Of a DNA stretch of 64,000 nt, positions 47,595-56,599 are shown piece by piece. Under the pieces are notes generated by a model. That model ran no database searches and was not told the DNA's origin. It was given only the letters and a program-made list of their open reading frames with translations. Source of the DNA: Vibrio tritonius (GTDB taxonomy: Bacteria > Pseudomonadota > Gammaproteobacteria > Enterobacterales > Vibrionaceae); the NCBI RefSeq assembly GCF_001547935.1, contig NZ_AP014635.1, positions 620,001 through 684,000 of the forward strand. Direction: 5' to 3'. Both the position numbers and the translations under genes were made by a program. The first letter of the stretch is position 1; the number at the start of each line of letters is the position of its first letter.

Positions 47595-47667
47595 TTTGGA
47601 TGTCTATACGGCTAAGTTTAGTATGGAGAGGTGTTAAAGAATTCCACATCATGTCAGGGAGAAAATC

Positions 47668-48846
47668 ATGTCTCAATCTCAGTTAAATGCGCCTTTTCAT
47701 GCCGATGTTGTCGGTAGTTATTTACGTCCTCAGTATTTGCACGATGCTCGTCGTCAGTTTGAACAAGGAGCTATTGATGCGAATCAGTTAAAAGAGATTG
47801 AAGACAAAGCGATTACCGAACTGGTTGAAAAACAAAAATCATTAGGCTTAAAAGTGATTACTGATGGTGAGTTTCGTCGTTCTTATTGGCACCTTGATTT
47901 TATGTGGGGCCTGCAAGGCATTGAGCACGTAACGCTAGATAAAGGTTACCAGTTCGTCAATATGGTTACTCGTGCTGACAGCGCACGTTTGACTGGTAAA
48001 ATCAGTGGTGAAAACCACCCATTTATTGAGCATTTCAAGTTCCTTGCTAGCCTTGCAGACGAGACGGTTTTACCTCGTTTGACCATTCCGGCTCCTGCGC
48101 AATTCTTAGCGGAATTACAACGTTCTGATAACCAAGAAGCGACTCAAGCTATCTACAGTGATGAGAATGAGTTGGTAGAAGATATTGCTAAGGCCTATCA
48201 CACTTTCTTTAAAGAACTTACCGCTGCTGGTTGTCGCAATGTACAGATTGATGACTGTACTTGGGGAATGTTGGTTGACCCTAAATTTGCTGCCAAAGGC
48301 GCGGCCGATACACCACTTTCTGAAGCGAGCAGCTGTGGGTGTGGTGCAAGCCATGAGTTGAGCCATGAAGGGCGTGTGGCTGATGCTGCTGAGCTTTACT
48401 TAACTGTGAATAACAAAGCAATTGCGGGAGCACCTAAAGAACTGACTGTGACCACTCACGTATGTCGTGGTAACTACCGTTCTACTTGGGCTGCTAGTGG
48501 TGGTTATGCTCCGGTTGCTAAAGTTTTGTTTGGTCGCGAAAACGTATCTGCATACTACCTAGAGTTTGATACTGACCGCGCAGGTGATTTCTCACCACTG
48601 GCCGAGTTAACGGGTGATAAAAAAGTGGTGTTGGGGCTGGTCTCTTCAAAAATTGCCGAATTGGAAGAGGTTGATGCGGTTGTTGCTCGCATAAAAGAAG
48701 CGGCTCAATACGTTCCTCTTGATCGCTTATTTTTAAGTACCCAATGTGGTTTTGCTTCAACAGAAGAAGGTAATTCGCTGACTGAAGATCAGCAGTGGGC
48801 CAAAATTAAATTGGTACAAGAAGTGGCAAAACGCGTTTGGCAATAA
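47668..48846 (+). CDS. MetE C-terminal-domain-like methyltransferase (YxjG/YxjH type)
   Basis: A 392-residue protein corresponding to the catalytic C-terminal half of cobalamin-independent methionine synthase. It probably transfers a methyl group to homocysteine or a related thiol. Zinc ligands are visible as His264 and Cys266 (THVCRG) and Cys360 (STQCGFAS). TDGEFRRSYWHLDF near residue 65 and QIDDCTW near 193 are family motifs. A short Cys/His cluster SSCGCGASHELSH (221-233) looks like an extra metal-binding loop. The folate-binding N-terminal half of MetE is absent, so the methyl donor is uncertain. MetR/MetJ-like sites upstream support a role in methionine metabolism. Confidence 0.88.
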   Translation: MSQSQLNAPFHADVVGSYLRPQYLHDARRQFEQGAIDANQLKEIEDKAITELVEKQKSLGLKVITDGEFRRSYWHLDFMWGLQGIEHVTLDKGYQFVNMVTRADSARLTGKISGENHPFIEHFKFLASLADETVLPRLTIPAPAQFLAELQRSDNQEATQAIYSDENELVEDIAKAYHTFFKELTAAGCRNVQIDDCTWGMLVDPKFAAKGAADTPLSEASSCGCGASHELSHEGRVADAAELYLTVNNKAIAGAPKELTVTTHVCRGNYRSTWAASGGYAPVAKVLFGRENVSAYYLEFDTDRAGDFSPLAELTGDKKVVLGLVSSKIAELEEVDAVVARIKEAAQYVPLDRLFLSTQCGFASTEEGNSLTEDQQWAKIKLVQEVAKRVWQ

Positions 48847-48867
48847 GCGCCTTGTCGCTGTAAGTTA

Positions 48868-48900
48868 AAAAAAACCGCTTTCGTAAGAAAGCGGCTTTTT
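48868..48900. terminator. Bidirectional terminator between the MetE-like gene and adenine deaminase
   Basis: The stem CCGCTTTC-GTAA-GAAAGCGG is flanked by an A run and a T run between convergent genes. Confidence 0.9.
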
Positions 48901-48926
48901 GCTTGCTGAACTAGATGTTGAGCAGC

Positions 48927-49934
48927 TTAAGCGTGGCTAGCTACGTAGTGATCGACTTTTTCTGCCAGTGCCTGTTTTTCCGCATTGCTGATGAAGCTGG
49001 CTTCAATGGCATTCAGAGTAAATTGTGCCAATTCAGCGTGAGTCATCGGGTGCGCGTTGGCTACCGCGTTGAAGTTGTCTGTCATATAGCCACCAAAATA
49101 CGCAGGGTCATCTGAGTTGATGGTCACACATAGCCCTTTACGTAGTAGTTCCACAATATTGTGCTCCGTCATTTCTTGGAACACTTTCAGTTTGGTATTG
49201 GAAAGTGGGCATACGGTGAGTGGCATACGTGTTTCGGCTAACTCTGCGACTAACTCTTCATCTTCCACGCAGCGTACCCCATGGTCGACACGCTGTACGC
49301 CAAGAATGTCAATCGCGTTACGAATATTAAGCGCAGGCCCTTCTTCACCCGCATGAGCAACCGCAAGGAAGCCTGCTTCACGCGCTTGGCGAAATACTTC
49401 AGTGAACTTTTCTGGTGGATGCCCTTGTTCAGACGAATCGAGACCCACACCAACGATTTTCTCTTTGTAAGGGAGAGCTTGCTGTAGGGTTTCAATGGCA
49501 TCTTCTTCACTCAAATGACGCAAGAAACACATGATCAATTGACTGGATATTCCCAGTTCGGATTTCGCTTGCTCAAGAGCTTTAGTGATACCTTCGATAA
49601 CCGTTTTGAATGCGACACCTCGAGCGGTGTGGGTTTGGGGATCAAAGAAAATTTCCGTGTGAATCACGTTATCTTGTTTACAGCGTAATAAATAGGCCCA
49701 AGTGAGATCGAAGAAATCCTGTTCGTGCAGCAGCACGTTTGCCCCTTGATAGTAAATATCAAGGAAAGATTGCAGGTTAGTAAATTGGTACGCGTTACGT
49801 ACTTCTTCTGGAGAATTGAAAGGAATCTCAACTTGGTTACGCTGAGCCAGTTCAAACATCAATTCTGGCTCAAGAGAACCTTCGATATGAAGATGCAGTT
49901 CTACCTTTGGTAGGTGCTGAATAAAGCTGTGCAT
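48927..49934 (-). CDS. Adenine deaminase (adenosine deaminase superfamily)
   Basis: A 335-residue zinc hydrolase with the superfamily motifs: VELHLHIEGSL (zinc His-x-His), VAHAGEEGP (His-x-x-Glu), VDHGVR, VCPLSNTKL and INSDDPAYFGGY (zinc Asp). The ending NSDDPAYFGGY and FFDPQTHTARG resemble the adenine deaminases characterised in Pseudomonas rather than adenosine deaminase, which usually has NTDDP. I therefore call adenine as substrate, yielding hypoxanthine. The ATG at 49934 follows GGGG; eight upstream codons are in frame but unlikely. It would link to the purine salvage genes elsewhere in this window. Confidence 0.88.
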   Translation of the reverse strand: MHSFIQHLPKVELHLHIEGSLEPELMFELAQRNQVEIPFNSPEEVRNAYQFTNLQSFLDIYYQGANVLLHEQDFFDLTWAYLLRCKQDNVIHTEIFFDPQTHTARGVAFKTVIEGITKALEQAKSELGISSQLIMCFLRHLSEEDAIETLQQALPYKEKIVGVGLDSSEQGHPPEKFTEVFRQAREAGFLAVAHAGEEGPALNIRNAIDILGVQRVDHGVRCVEDEELVAELAETRMPLTVCPLSNTKLKVFQEMTEHNIVELLRKGLCVTINSDDPAYFGGYMTDNFNAVANAHPMTHAELAQFTLNAIEASFISNAEKQALAEKVDHYVASHA

Positions 49935-50011
49935 GCTAACCCCTTTGTATTTCATCAATAGCGAACATCCATAAATAAAAGCAGAAAGTATGCCAAATTA
50001 TAGATATAGGA

Positions 50012-50041
50012 AAGAGGCTAGCATCTGCATGCTAGCCTCTT
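50012..50041 (-). terminator. Terminator-like hairpin downstream of dapD
   Basis: The stem AAGAGGCTAGCAT/ATGCTAGCCTCTT has a short loop and only a short U run on the minus strand. Confidence 0.6.
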
Positions 50042-50084
50042 AGATTTTGATTTTTACGCTTCAAATACGTTTAAAAGCAACTGA

Positions 50085-51116
50085 TTAGTTGTTGCTGTGC
50101 AGCTCGCTGTTCAGTTCAACAGCAGATTTATTCGCTAAGCACTCAACTTGACCAGTTTGTGAATTACGGCGGAATAGTAGATCAGAAACACCTGCTAGGT
50201 CACGTGCTTTTACGATTTCTACTTCGTTGCCTTCTTTGTCTAGCATGCGCACTTTTGTGCCTGCAGTCACGTAGAGGCCAGACTCAACTGTACAACGGTC
50301 ACCTAGTGGGAAGCCTAGACCTGCGTTTGCGCCAAGCAGTGAGCTTTCACCGATGGAAATAACCACTTTACCGCCGCCTGATAGTGTACCCATGATAGAA
50401 GCGCCGCCGCCGATATCTGAACCATTACCCACAAGAACGCCAGCAGAGATACGACCTTCAACCATGCTTACGCCAGTGGTACCTGCGTTGAAGTTGATGA
50501 AACCTTCATGCATAACAGTAGTACCTTCACCCACGTGTGCGCCAAGGCGTACGCGAGATGTATCAGCGATACGAACGCCAGTTGGTACCACGTAATCCAC
50601 CATTTTAGGGAATTTGTCGACACAATCGACAGTCAGAGTACGACCTGCTAGGCGAGCTTCGATTTGGCGGTCTGCCAATTCTGGTAGATCGATTGGACCT
50701 TCATTAGTCCATGCGATGTTGTGCAATAGACCAAAGATACCATCAAGTACGATGCCGTGAGGCAGAGCAAGACGGTGAGAGATAAGTTGCAGTTTTAGGA
50801 AGCCTTCAGCAACACTGGTTGGTTTTTCGTCAGATGCTAGAACCACCAAAACCAATGGTTGAGTTGCAGTTGCAGCTTTTTCTGCAAATGATGCAGCTTC
50901 TGCTTGGTCATTGGCTGCAAAGATGGTTGCGATAGCTGCAGCTTGTTCAGCTGAGATTTCTACTGCTTGATTACCTTCTGCGTAATCTGTTGCTGCAGTA
51001 AGTTCTGCAACTAGCTTGTCACTTGGGTTGATGATTGGGGTTGGGAAAAACGCTTCAATGATTTTTCCATCACGATTTTTGGTGGCAGTGCCGAAGCCGA
51101 TTGCAAAATGAGCCAT
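50085..51116 (-). CDS. dapD: DapD, tetrahydrodipicolinate N-succinyltransferase
   Basis: DapD succinylates tetrahydrodipicolinate in the lysine/diaminopimelate pathway. The 343-residue form has an N-terminal domain of about 170 residues, then left-handed beta-helix hexapeptide repeats (about 205-300). These include VRLGAHVGEGTTVMHEGFINFNAG (positions about 212-235) and GRISAGVLVGNGSDIGGGAS, the longer type found in Vibrio and Pseudomonas. I start at the ATG at 51116 after GGAG; the frame is open 24 codons further up but that part is low-complexity leader. It is monocistronic. Confidence 0.95.
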   Translation of the reverse strand: MAHFAIGFGTATKNRDGKIIEAFFPTPIINPSDKLVAELTAATDYAEGNQAVEISAEQAAAIATIFAANDQAEAASFAEKAATATQPLVLVVLASDEKPTSVAEGFLKLQLISHRLALPHGIVLDGIFGLLHNIAWTNEGPIDLPELADRQIEARLAGRTLTVDCVDKFPKMVDYVVPTGVRIADTSRVRLGAHVGEGTTVMHEGFINFNAGTTGVSMVEGRISAGVLVGNGSDIGGGASIMGTLSGGGKVVISIGESSLLGANAGLGFPLGDRCTVESGLYVTAGTKVRMLDKEGNEVEIVKARDLAGVSDLLFRRNSQTGQVECLANKSAVELNSELHSNN

Positions 51117-51340
51117 AAAAATTCTCCATATAGTTAATTCGTTATATCCAGACACCCACTTGAGGTAGCGTATTTCTAGCCACATCAAGGATCATGGTTG
51201 AGCCGAGCCATAGCGTGTCTTGTTGAGTTGAGATTCATCTTAAAGAGACTTTGCAGCGGAAGAAAGGGTAAAACGGTAAGAAGTCTGTAGAAAGATACCC
51301 TTTGTCTTTTTAGCGATATATGTCTTTAAGCGGAAAGTAT

Positions 51341-51368
51341 AAAAAAACCGTTGCAGAGCAACGGTTCT
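51341..51368 (-). terminator. Terminator after yebG
   Basis: On the minus strand AACCGTTGC-TCT-GCAACGGTT is followed by seven T. Confidence 0.88.
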
Positions 51369-51389
51369 TCGCAAAAATTTCGAGTGAGA

Positions 51390-51683
51390 TTAAGCTGCGT
51401 CATCGACAGAAGAATCTTCTTCTTTGACTGCTTTAGGTTTCTTCGGTGCAGGTTTGCGTTTTGCACCTAGAGCACAAAGAACATCATCCTTGTGTTGAGC
51501 AAGGAACATTGCGAGTTCTTCTTGTTTCTCTTCTTGCTCAATGAGTTCGCTTTTACCAAGTAATTCGAACAGTTCATCTGCCATATCCAGCATTTTGTCA
51601 TAAGCGTCAGCTTCGGCCTTAGAGGTAAAAGTCATTTTCTCTTCTCCGTTGCGTTCCACCACGTACTTAACGATGACAGCCAT
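51390..51683 (-). CDS. yebG: YebG-family DNA damage-inducible protein
   Basis: YebG is a small SOS-induced protein whose exact role is not established. The 97-residue product begins AVIVKYVVERNGEEKMTFTSKAEADAYDKMLD, the conserved family start (positions 2-33), and ends in a lysine-rich then acidic tail. A perfect LexA box lies 32 bp upstream of the start, which fits SOS control known for E. coli yebG. It is monocistronic with its own terminator. Confidence 0.95.
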   Translation of the reverse strand: MAVIVKYVVERNGEEKMTFTSKAEADAYDKMLDMADELFELLGKSELIEQEEKQEELAMFLAQHKDDVLCALGAKRKPAPKKPKAVKEEDSSVDDAA

Positions 51684-51714
51684 GGTTATTCCTCTGTTGG
51701 TTGCTCATAAATTA

Positions 51715-51730
51715 CTGTATTTATATACAG
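51715..51730 (-). promoter_or_regulatory. LexA (SOS) box of yebG
   Basis: CTGTATTTATATACAG matches CTGT-N8-ACAG perfectly with an AT-rich centre. The palindrome extends one base pair further on each side. Confidence 0.88.
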
Positions 51731-51772
51731 TATATTAAGTGTAAAGTCTAGTGCAGTATATCAAAATGAGAG

Positions 51773-52663
51773 CTACTTATCCCAGTGATGACAAAATTCC
51801 ATAAAATGTTTGAGTAGCGGGCTTTGGTATTTTTCTTTATGGACCAAAATCCAAAAACGGCGCTTCATATCCAACGGTACGTTAAGAATCTTGACTCGTC
51901 CATCTGCTACGGCGGAATGAGCCGCTAGTTTGGAGAGACAGGCAAAACCAAGATTCGCCGACACGCAGTTGATAATAGCCTCGGTGGTATTAAGCTCAAA
52001 AGCTTCATGCCACTGTTCGATGCGCGGTGCGACAGTGCGCAGGAAGAACTCCCGCGACCCAGAACCTGCTTCACGCAAAATCCATTCGCTCTGTTCAAAG
52101 TCGGTCATGGCGACTTTTTCTTGTTGAGCTAAGGGGTGGGCAGGAGAACAGATCACACACATCTCATCTTGGCTAAATTGCTGCGACATCAGTTGTGGAT
52201 GGATGGTTTTCCCTTCAATCAAGCCAATATCCAACTCGTAGTCGACCAGTTTTTGACAGATTAATGCCGAGTTTGAGATAAATAAGCTCTGATCATAGTG
52301 CTGATACTGCTGACGAAATTGACTGAGTAAGTAAGGCACCACTTGGTTACCTATGGTGTCACTGGCACCAATGTGCAGTTGGCCTGATAGGGTTTGTTGG
52401 TCATTAAACACATGGTCAAGGTCATCTAAGCGATGGAGCAGTTCATCGGCAAAAGGCAGCAGTTTTTGCCCCTCTTGATTGAGAATTAAACGGTTATTCA
52501 CTCGATCGAACAAGGCATGACCTAACTGCTTTTCTAGCTCCGACAAGGTCATGCTGACGGCTGCTTTGGACAGATAGAGTTTGTCTGCTGCGGCAGTAAT
52601 GGTTTTTAGTTGGGTAATTATCGTAAAAACCCGAAGCTGCTTGAGAGTGATATGGCTGCTCAT
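51773..52663 (-). CDS. LysR-family transcriptional regulator (YeiE-like)
   Basis: A 296-residue LysR-type regulator. The N-terminal winged helix-turn-helix is at about residues 4-62 (LKQLRVFTIITQLKTIT, AAADKLYLSKAAVSMTLSELE). The effector-binding domain is at about 90-295 with typical LHIGASDTIGNQVVPYLL and ILREAGSGSREFF. The latter resembles the YeiE/CysB-like branch most closely. Target genes and effector are unknown. It is divergent from recC with about 190 bp between them, so it might affect recC transcription, but no LysR half-site (T-N11-A) stands out there. Confidence 0.92.
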   Translation of the reverse strand: MSSHITLKQLRVFTIITQLKTITAAADKLYLSKAAVSMTLSELEKQLGHALFDRVNNRLILNQEGQKLLPFADELLHRLDDLDHVFNDQQTLSGQLHIGASDTIGNQVVPYLLSQFRQQYQHYDQSLFISNSALICQKLVDYELDIGLIEGKTIHPQLMSQQFSQDEMCVICSPAHPLAQQEKVAMTDFEQSEWILREAGSGSREFFLRTVAPRIEQWHEAFELNTTEAIINCVSANLGFACLSKLAAHSAVADGRVKILNVPLDMKRRFWILVHKEKYQSPLLKHFMEFCHHWDK

Positions 52664-52856
52664 TTAACTGGTCATCATGTTCAAAGGAGAAAGATATGAT
52701 TCTCGAAAAGGCCCATAAGTGCAACCGAGGGTGCTAACTAAGCAGCAAATTGAGTGTTTGCTAACCCTTTGCGTAGCAAATACAGGAATTTGCTCATAGG
52801 TTACTAGGGGATATGTTACTCTCAAATCAGTTAACGTCAGAGATACAGAGCGCATC

Positions 52857-55800
52857 GTGTTTACCGTTTATCATTCCAATAAAGTCGATTCTCTTAAAAT
52901 TCTGCTGGTCTATTTGATTAAAAATGACCCCCTTGCGAATCCATTTGATGCTGAGCAAATCTTGGTACAAAGTCCGGGTATGTCTCAGTGGCTAAAAATG
53001 GCGTTGGCTGCTGAGCTTGGGGTGGCCGCTAATATTGATTTTCCACTGCCTGCGACCTTTATCTGGGAAATGTTTACCCGCATTTTGCCCGATGTACCCA
53101 AACGCAGTGCGTTTAACAAAGAAGCAATGACGTGGAAATTGATGGAGCGGTTACCCGCGCTACTGCCCCGTGACGAGTTCGCGCCGCTGCGCCGTTATCT
53201 AGAGCAAGATGATGATCAATCTAAGTGCTACCAGTTGGCGGAGAAAATCGCCGATATTTTCGATGGTTATTTGGTGTATCGCCCAGATTGGATTGCAACG
53301 TGGGAAGCGGGCGAAGAAGTCGCTGAACTGGAAGGGGAGCAGCCTTGGCAGTCGATTTTATGGCGTGATCTTTATCAGTACACCTTAGACTTAGGGCAGT
53401 CTCATTATCATCGTGCCAATCTCTACGACAGTTTTATTTCCGCCTTAGCCAATGGTCAAGTGGATGTATCGATCTTGCCTAACCGGCTGTTTATTTTTGG
53501 TATTTCCTCATTGCCGCCTCGCTATATGGAAGCGTTAAAAGCCTTGGGTGAACACATTGATGTCCATTTAATGTTTACTAATCCCTGTCAGCACTATTGG
53601 GGGGACATTCGTGATAAGAAAACTCTCGCACGGATGGAAAGCCAGCGTCGCAAAAAGCTGATCTTAAAAGCGCAATCGATTGAAGTGGCTGGGGAAGTGT
53701 CGCCACTTAAAGGCTCAATCGACGATTATGCTACTGATGAGCTGCATACGGCGGGTGCAGTAGGCAACAGCTTATTGGCCTCAATGGGCAAACTGGGGCG
53801 CGATAATCTTTATCTGTTAGCCCAAAGCGATAATGAAGAGCACCAACTGTTTATCGATGTCGACCGCGATAATCTGCTACATCAACTGCAGGCGGATATT
53901 CTCAATCTCGAAGAGCATCAAAACGAACAACTGTTGGAAAGTAGCGACCACAAGCCACAAATCGACCGTGATGACCATTCGGTTACCTTCCATGCGTGCC
54001 ATAGCCCGATGCGGGAAGTGGAAGTGTTACATGATCAATTGCTGGCGATGTTTGATCGTCATCCCGACTTAAAGCCGCGCGATATTATTGTGATGGTGTC
54101 GGACATCAATGCTTACAGCCCTTACATTCAAGCGGTGTTTGGTAATGCACCGGGTGATCGCTTTATTCCGTATTCGATTTCTGACCGTACTGCCGATCAA
54201 GAAAGCCCCATGCTGACGGCATTTCTGCAGTTGGTGAATCTTCCTCAATCGCGTTGTCTGGCTTCTGAGTTACTCGAACTGTTAGAAACCCCAGCGATGA
54301 TGGCGCGTTTTGACCTCGATGAAGAGGAATTTGCCACTGCTAAATTATGGATAGAAGAGTCGGGCATTCGTTGGGGGCTGAATGAGACGACCGCTACAGA
54401 ATTTGATCTGCCGAAAACCCAACAAAACACGTGGGAGTTTGGTATTGCTCGTATGTTACTTGGCTATGCAATGCCGCCAAGTGTCGACCTTTATGAGAAC
54501 GAAGCGTTAGCTCTGGCTCCTTATAACGAAGTGCAGGGCATGAGTGCAGAATTAGCCGGTAAGTTAGCTCACTTTATTGAAACAGTGAGTCGATATCGCC
54601 GTCTGTTGAGTCAAACTCAATCGGTTGATGCGTGGCGTGAAGTGCTTTACACATTGCTCGTCGATTTCTTTGCTGTGGATCTGGAAGGTGAGCTAGCGCT
54701 GCAATCGATTCGTGACACCTTAACGCAATTGAAAGAGCAATTAGTTGATGCGCGTTACGAGCAGGATATTGCCCCGATCATCATCAGCCAGTACCTCAAT
54801 AACAAGCTGTCGGGAACGCGAGTTAGTCAGCGTTTCTTAGCTGGGCAAGTGAACTTCTGTACCTTGATGCCAATGCGCTCGATTCCATTTAATGTCGTCT
54901 GCTTGCTGGGAATGAACGATGGTGTTTATCCACGTACTATGCCGCCGGAAGGGTTTGATTTAATGAATAATCGTACTCGACCGGGCGATCGTTCACGGCG
55001 CGATGACGACCGTTACCTGTTTTTGGAAGCCATGTTATCAGCACAAAAAACGCTGTATATCAGCTTTGTTGGGCGTTCAATACAGGACAACACTGAACGG
55101 GTTCCTTCTGTTTTAGTCAGCGAGTTACTCGAGTATTGCCAACAGAATTATGCGTTATTCGGCGATGAAGCCCTAGATAGTGACCAATCGGGTGAGCGCT
55201 TGGTTGACCATTTAGTACAGCATCATGCCATGGTACCGTTTAGCCCAGATAGCTTCTTGCGTGATGGCAGTTATGCGCGTGAATGGGTGCCAGCGGCGCT
55301 GCGTCAAGGCAGTGCTGCGGGTCAGTTTAATCTCCCGCTGGATGATTATTTGTTGGATGCCACCTTTCCTCTGGAACTGGATCTGGTCGAGTTGCAACGT
55401 TTTTGGCGTTTGCCAGTGCAGTACTTCTTTAATCGTCGCCTCAAAGTGCAATTTGAAATGCCACAAGCGGTGATGGAAGACGATGAGCCATTTGCTCTCG
55501 GCGGACTGGAAAGTTACCAATTACGTGATGAGCTTTTGGACTTACTGCTCAGTTGTCAAAGTGAAGTGGAGCAACAAGAGGCAATAGACCATTTCGCGAA
55601 ACAGCAGCGTGCGCAGGGCAAACTGCCTGTGGGAGCATTTGGTACGTTGGAATTGGAAACCAACCGAGTTCAAACCCAAGAATTGGCGCAGCGGATTCGC
55701 TTTTTAACCGCGCAGCCACTTGAGGACATTGAGGTGAATGCTCAACTTAACTTCCTTGGTGAAGGTAAACCGATTCGACTCACCGGATGGCTAACTCAGG

Positions 55801-56306
55801 TCTATCAATCAGGGTTACTGCGTTACCGCAGCGGATCAATTCGGGCGCAAGATATTTTAGCGGCTTGGATTGATCATCTGTGCATGAGTTTAGCAGGGTA
55901 CAGTAAATCGACGCATGTGATTGGTTACGATCGTAAAGAGGGCGTAGTGCATCAAATATTGCCACCGATGGCGTCGAAAGAAGAGGCAATCGCAATGCTC
56001 AATGAGCTGGTGCGTCTGTTCTATCAAGGGCTCACCGAGCCATTAGCCTATTTCCCTCGTACTGCACTGGCCTGTGTTGAAGCTGGATTCTCACGGGGTA
56101 ATTGGGTTGATGATGAAGAGAAGTCATTGAAGAAAATGGCCGATACGTTTAACGATGGGTATATGACCACGGGGGAAGGCAATAATCCGTACATTCAACG
56201 TATTTGGCCACAGTGGAATGATGAACTAGCACAGCAAGTTCGTACCAACAGTGCGTTGGTGTTACAGACGCCGCGCTTGGCGATGCAAGATGGTATGGAA
56301 CAATGA
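52857..56306 (+). CDS. recC: RecC, exonuclease V gamma subunit
   Basis: RecC is the Chi-recognising subunit of the RecBCD helicase-nuclease that resects double-strand breaks and degrades foreign DNA. The 1149-residue size is normal. NPFDAEQILVQSPGMSQWLKMALA (positions about 22-45) is the conserved N-terminal segment, and PMRSIPFNVVCLLGMNDGVYPR lies near 680. Helicase and nuclease folds are present but lack catalytic residues, as usual for RecC. The start is GTG with a weak upstream site. In E. coli ptrA lies between recC and recB; here there are only 293 bp. Confidence 0.96.
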   Translation: MFTVYHSNKVDSLKILLVYLIKNDPLANPFDAEQILVQSPGMSQWLKMALAAELGVAANIDFPLPATFIWEMFTRILPDVPKRSAFNKEAMTWKLMERLPALLPRDEFAPLRRYLEQDDDQSKCYQLAEKIADIFDGYLVYRPDWIATWEAGEEVAELEGEQPWQSILWRDLYQYTLDLGQSHYHRANLYDSFISALANGQVDVSILPNRLFIFGISSLPPRYMEALKALGEHIDVHLMFTNPCQHYWGDIRDKKTLARMESQRRKKLILKAQSIEVAGEVSPLKGSIDDYATDELHTAGAVGNSLLASMGKLGRDNLYLLAQSDNEEHQLFIDVDRDNLLHQLQADILNLEEHQNEQLLESSDHKPQIDRDDHSVTFHACHSPMREVEVLHDQLLAMFDRHPDLKPRDIIVMVSDINAYSPYIQAVFGNAPGDRFIPYSISDRTADQESPMLTAFLQLVNLPQSRCLASELLELLETPAMMARFDLDEEEFATAKLWIEESGIRWGLNETTATEFDLPKTQQNTWEFGIARMLLGYAMPPSVDLYENEALALAPYNEVQGMSAELAGKLAHFIETVSRYRRLLSQTQSVDAWREVLYTLLVDFFAVDLEGELALQSIRDTLTQLKEQLVDARYEQDIAPIIISQYLNNKLSGTRVSQRFLAGQVNFCTLMPMRSIPFNVVCLLGMNDGVYPRTMPPEGFDLMNNRTRPGDRSRRDDDRYLFLEAMLSAQKTLYISFVGRSIQDNTERVPSVLVSELLEYCQQNYALFGDEALDSDQSGERLVDHLVQHHAMVPFSPDSFLRDGSYAREWVPAALRQGSAAGQFNLPLDDYLLDATFPLELDLVELQRFWRLPVQYFFNRRLKVQFEMPQAVMEDDEPFALGGLESYQLRDELLDLLLSCQSEVEQQEAIDHFAKQQRAQGKLPVGAFGTLELETNRVQTQELAQRIRFLTAQPLEDIEVNAQLNFLGEGKPIRLTGWLTQVYQSGLLRYRSGSIRAQDILAAWIDHLCMSLAGYSKSTHVIGYDRKEGVVHQILPPMASKEEAIAMLNELVRLFYQGLTEPLAYFPRTALACVEAGFSRGNWVDDEEKSLKKMADTFNDGYMTTGEGNNPYIQRIWPQWNDELAQQVRTNSALVLQTPRLAMQDGMEQ

Positions 56307-56449
56307 TGGCGTTGAGTTTGGGAATGAAGCAGGAATTTGTGGCCGTCAGAAAATCGTTGTGTTGTGTAGGGTGTTTGCTGTACGGCCACGGGTCAGAGGG
56401 ACCTGTAATTCGGTATCCGTCTGAAGGTGGTGACCACCATCAGCGCTAA
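56303..56449 (+). CDS. Candidate 48-residue ORF overlapping the recC stop
   Basis: A frame of 48 codons starts with tandem ATGs at 56303 and 56306, overlapping the recC stop in the ATGA arrangement typical of coupled genes. The predicted peptide (MMALSLGMKQEFVAVRKS then CCVGC, with a Gly/His-rich end) resembles nothing I know. The region up to recB also holds a short GGTGGT-GA-CCACC hairpin. It may be a small gene, or only the remnant of an intervening gene. Confidence 0.3.
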   Translation: MMALSLGMKQEFVAVRKSLCCVGCLLYGHGSEGPVIRYPSEGGDHHQR

Positions 56450-56599
56450 GATGGATTGAATTCTATCGAGCACCGCGATGGTGCGCTGTGAACGATCTCT
56501 CACAAAAATAGGGCAACTTGCTGTTTTATGGTACTAAATACCAATATTGCAGCTTGGATCACATATGCTTTGGCTTAAGAATTTGAAAGGTAATACATC
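56450..56599. other. Remaining recC-recB gap
   Basis: About 150 bases with no motif beyond a possible recB promoter and the recB binding site GAAAGG. Confidence 0.4.
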
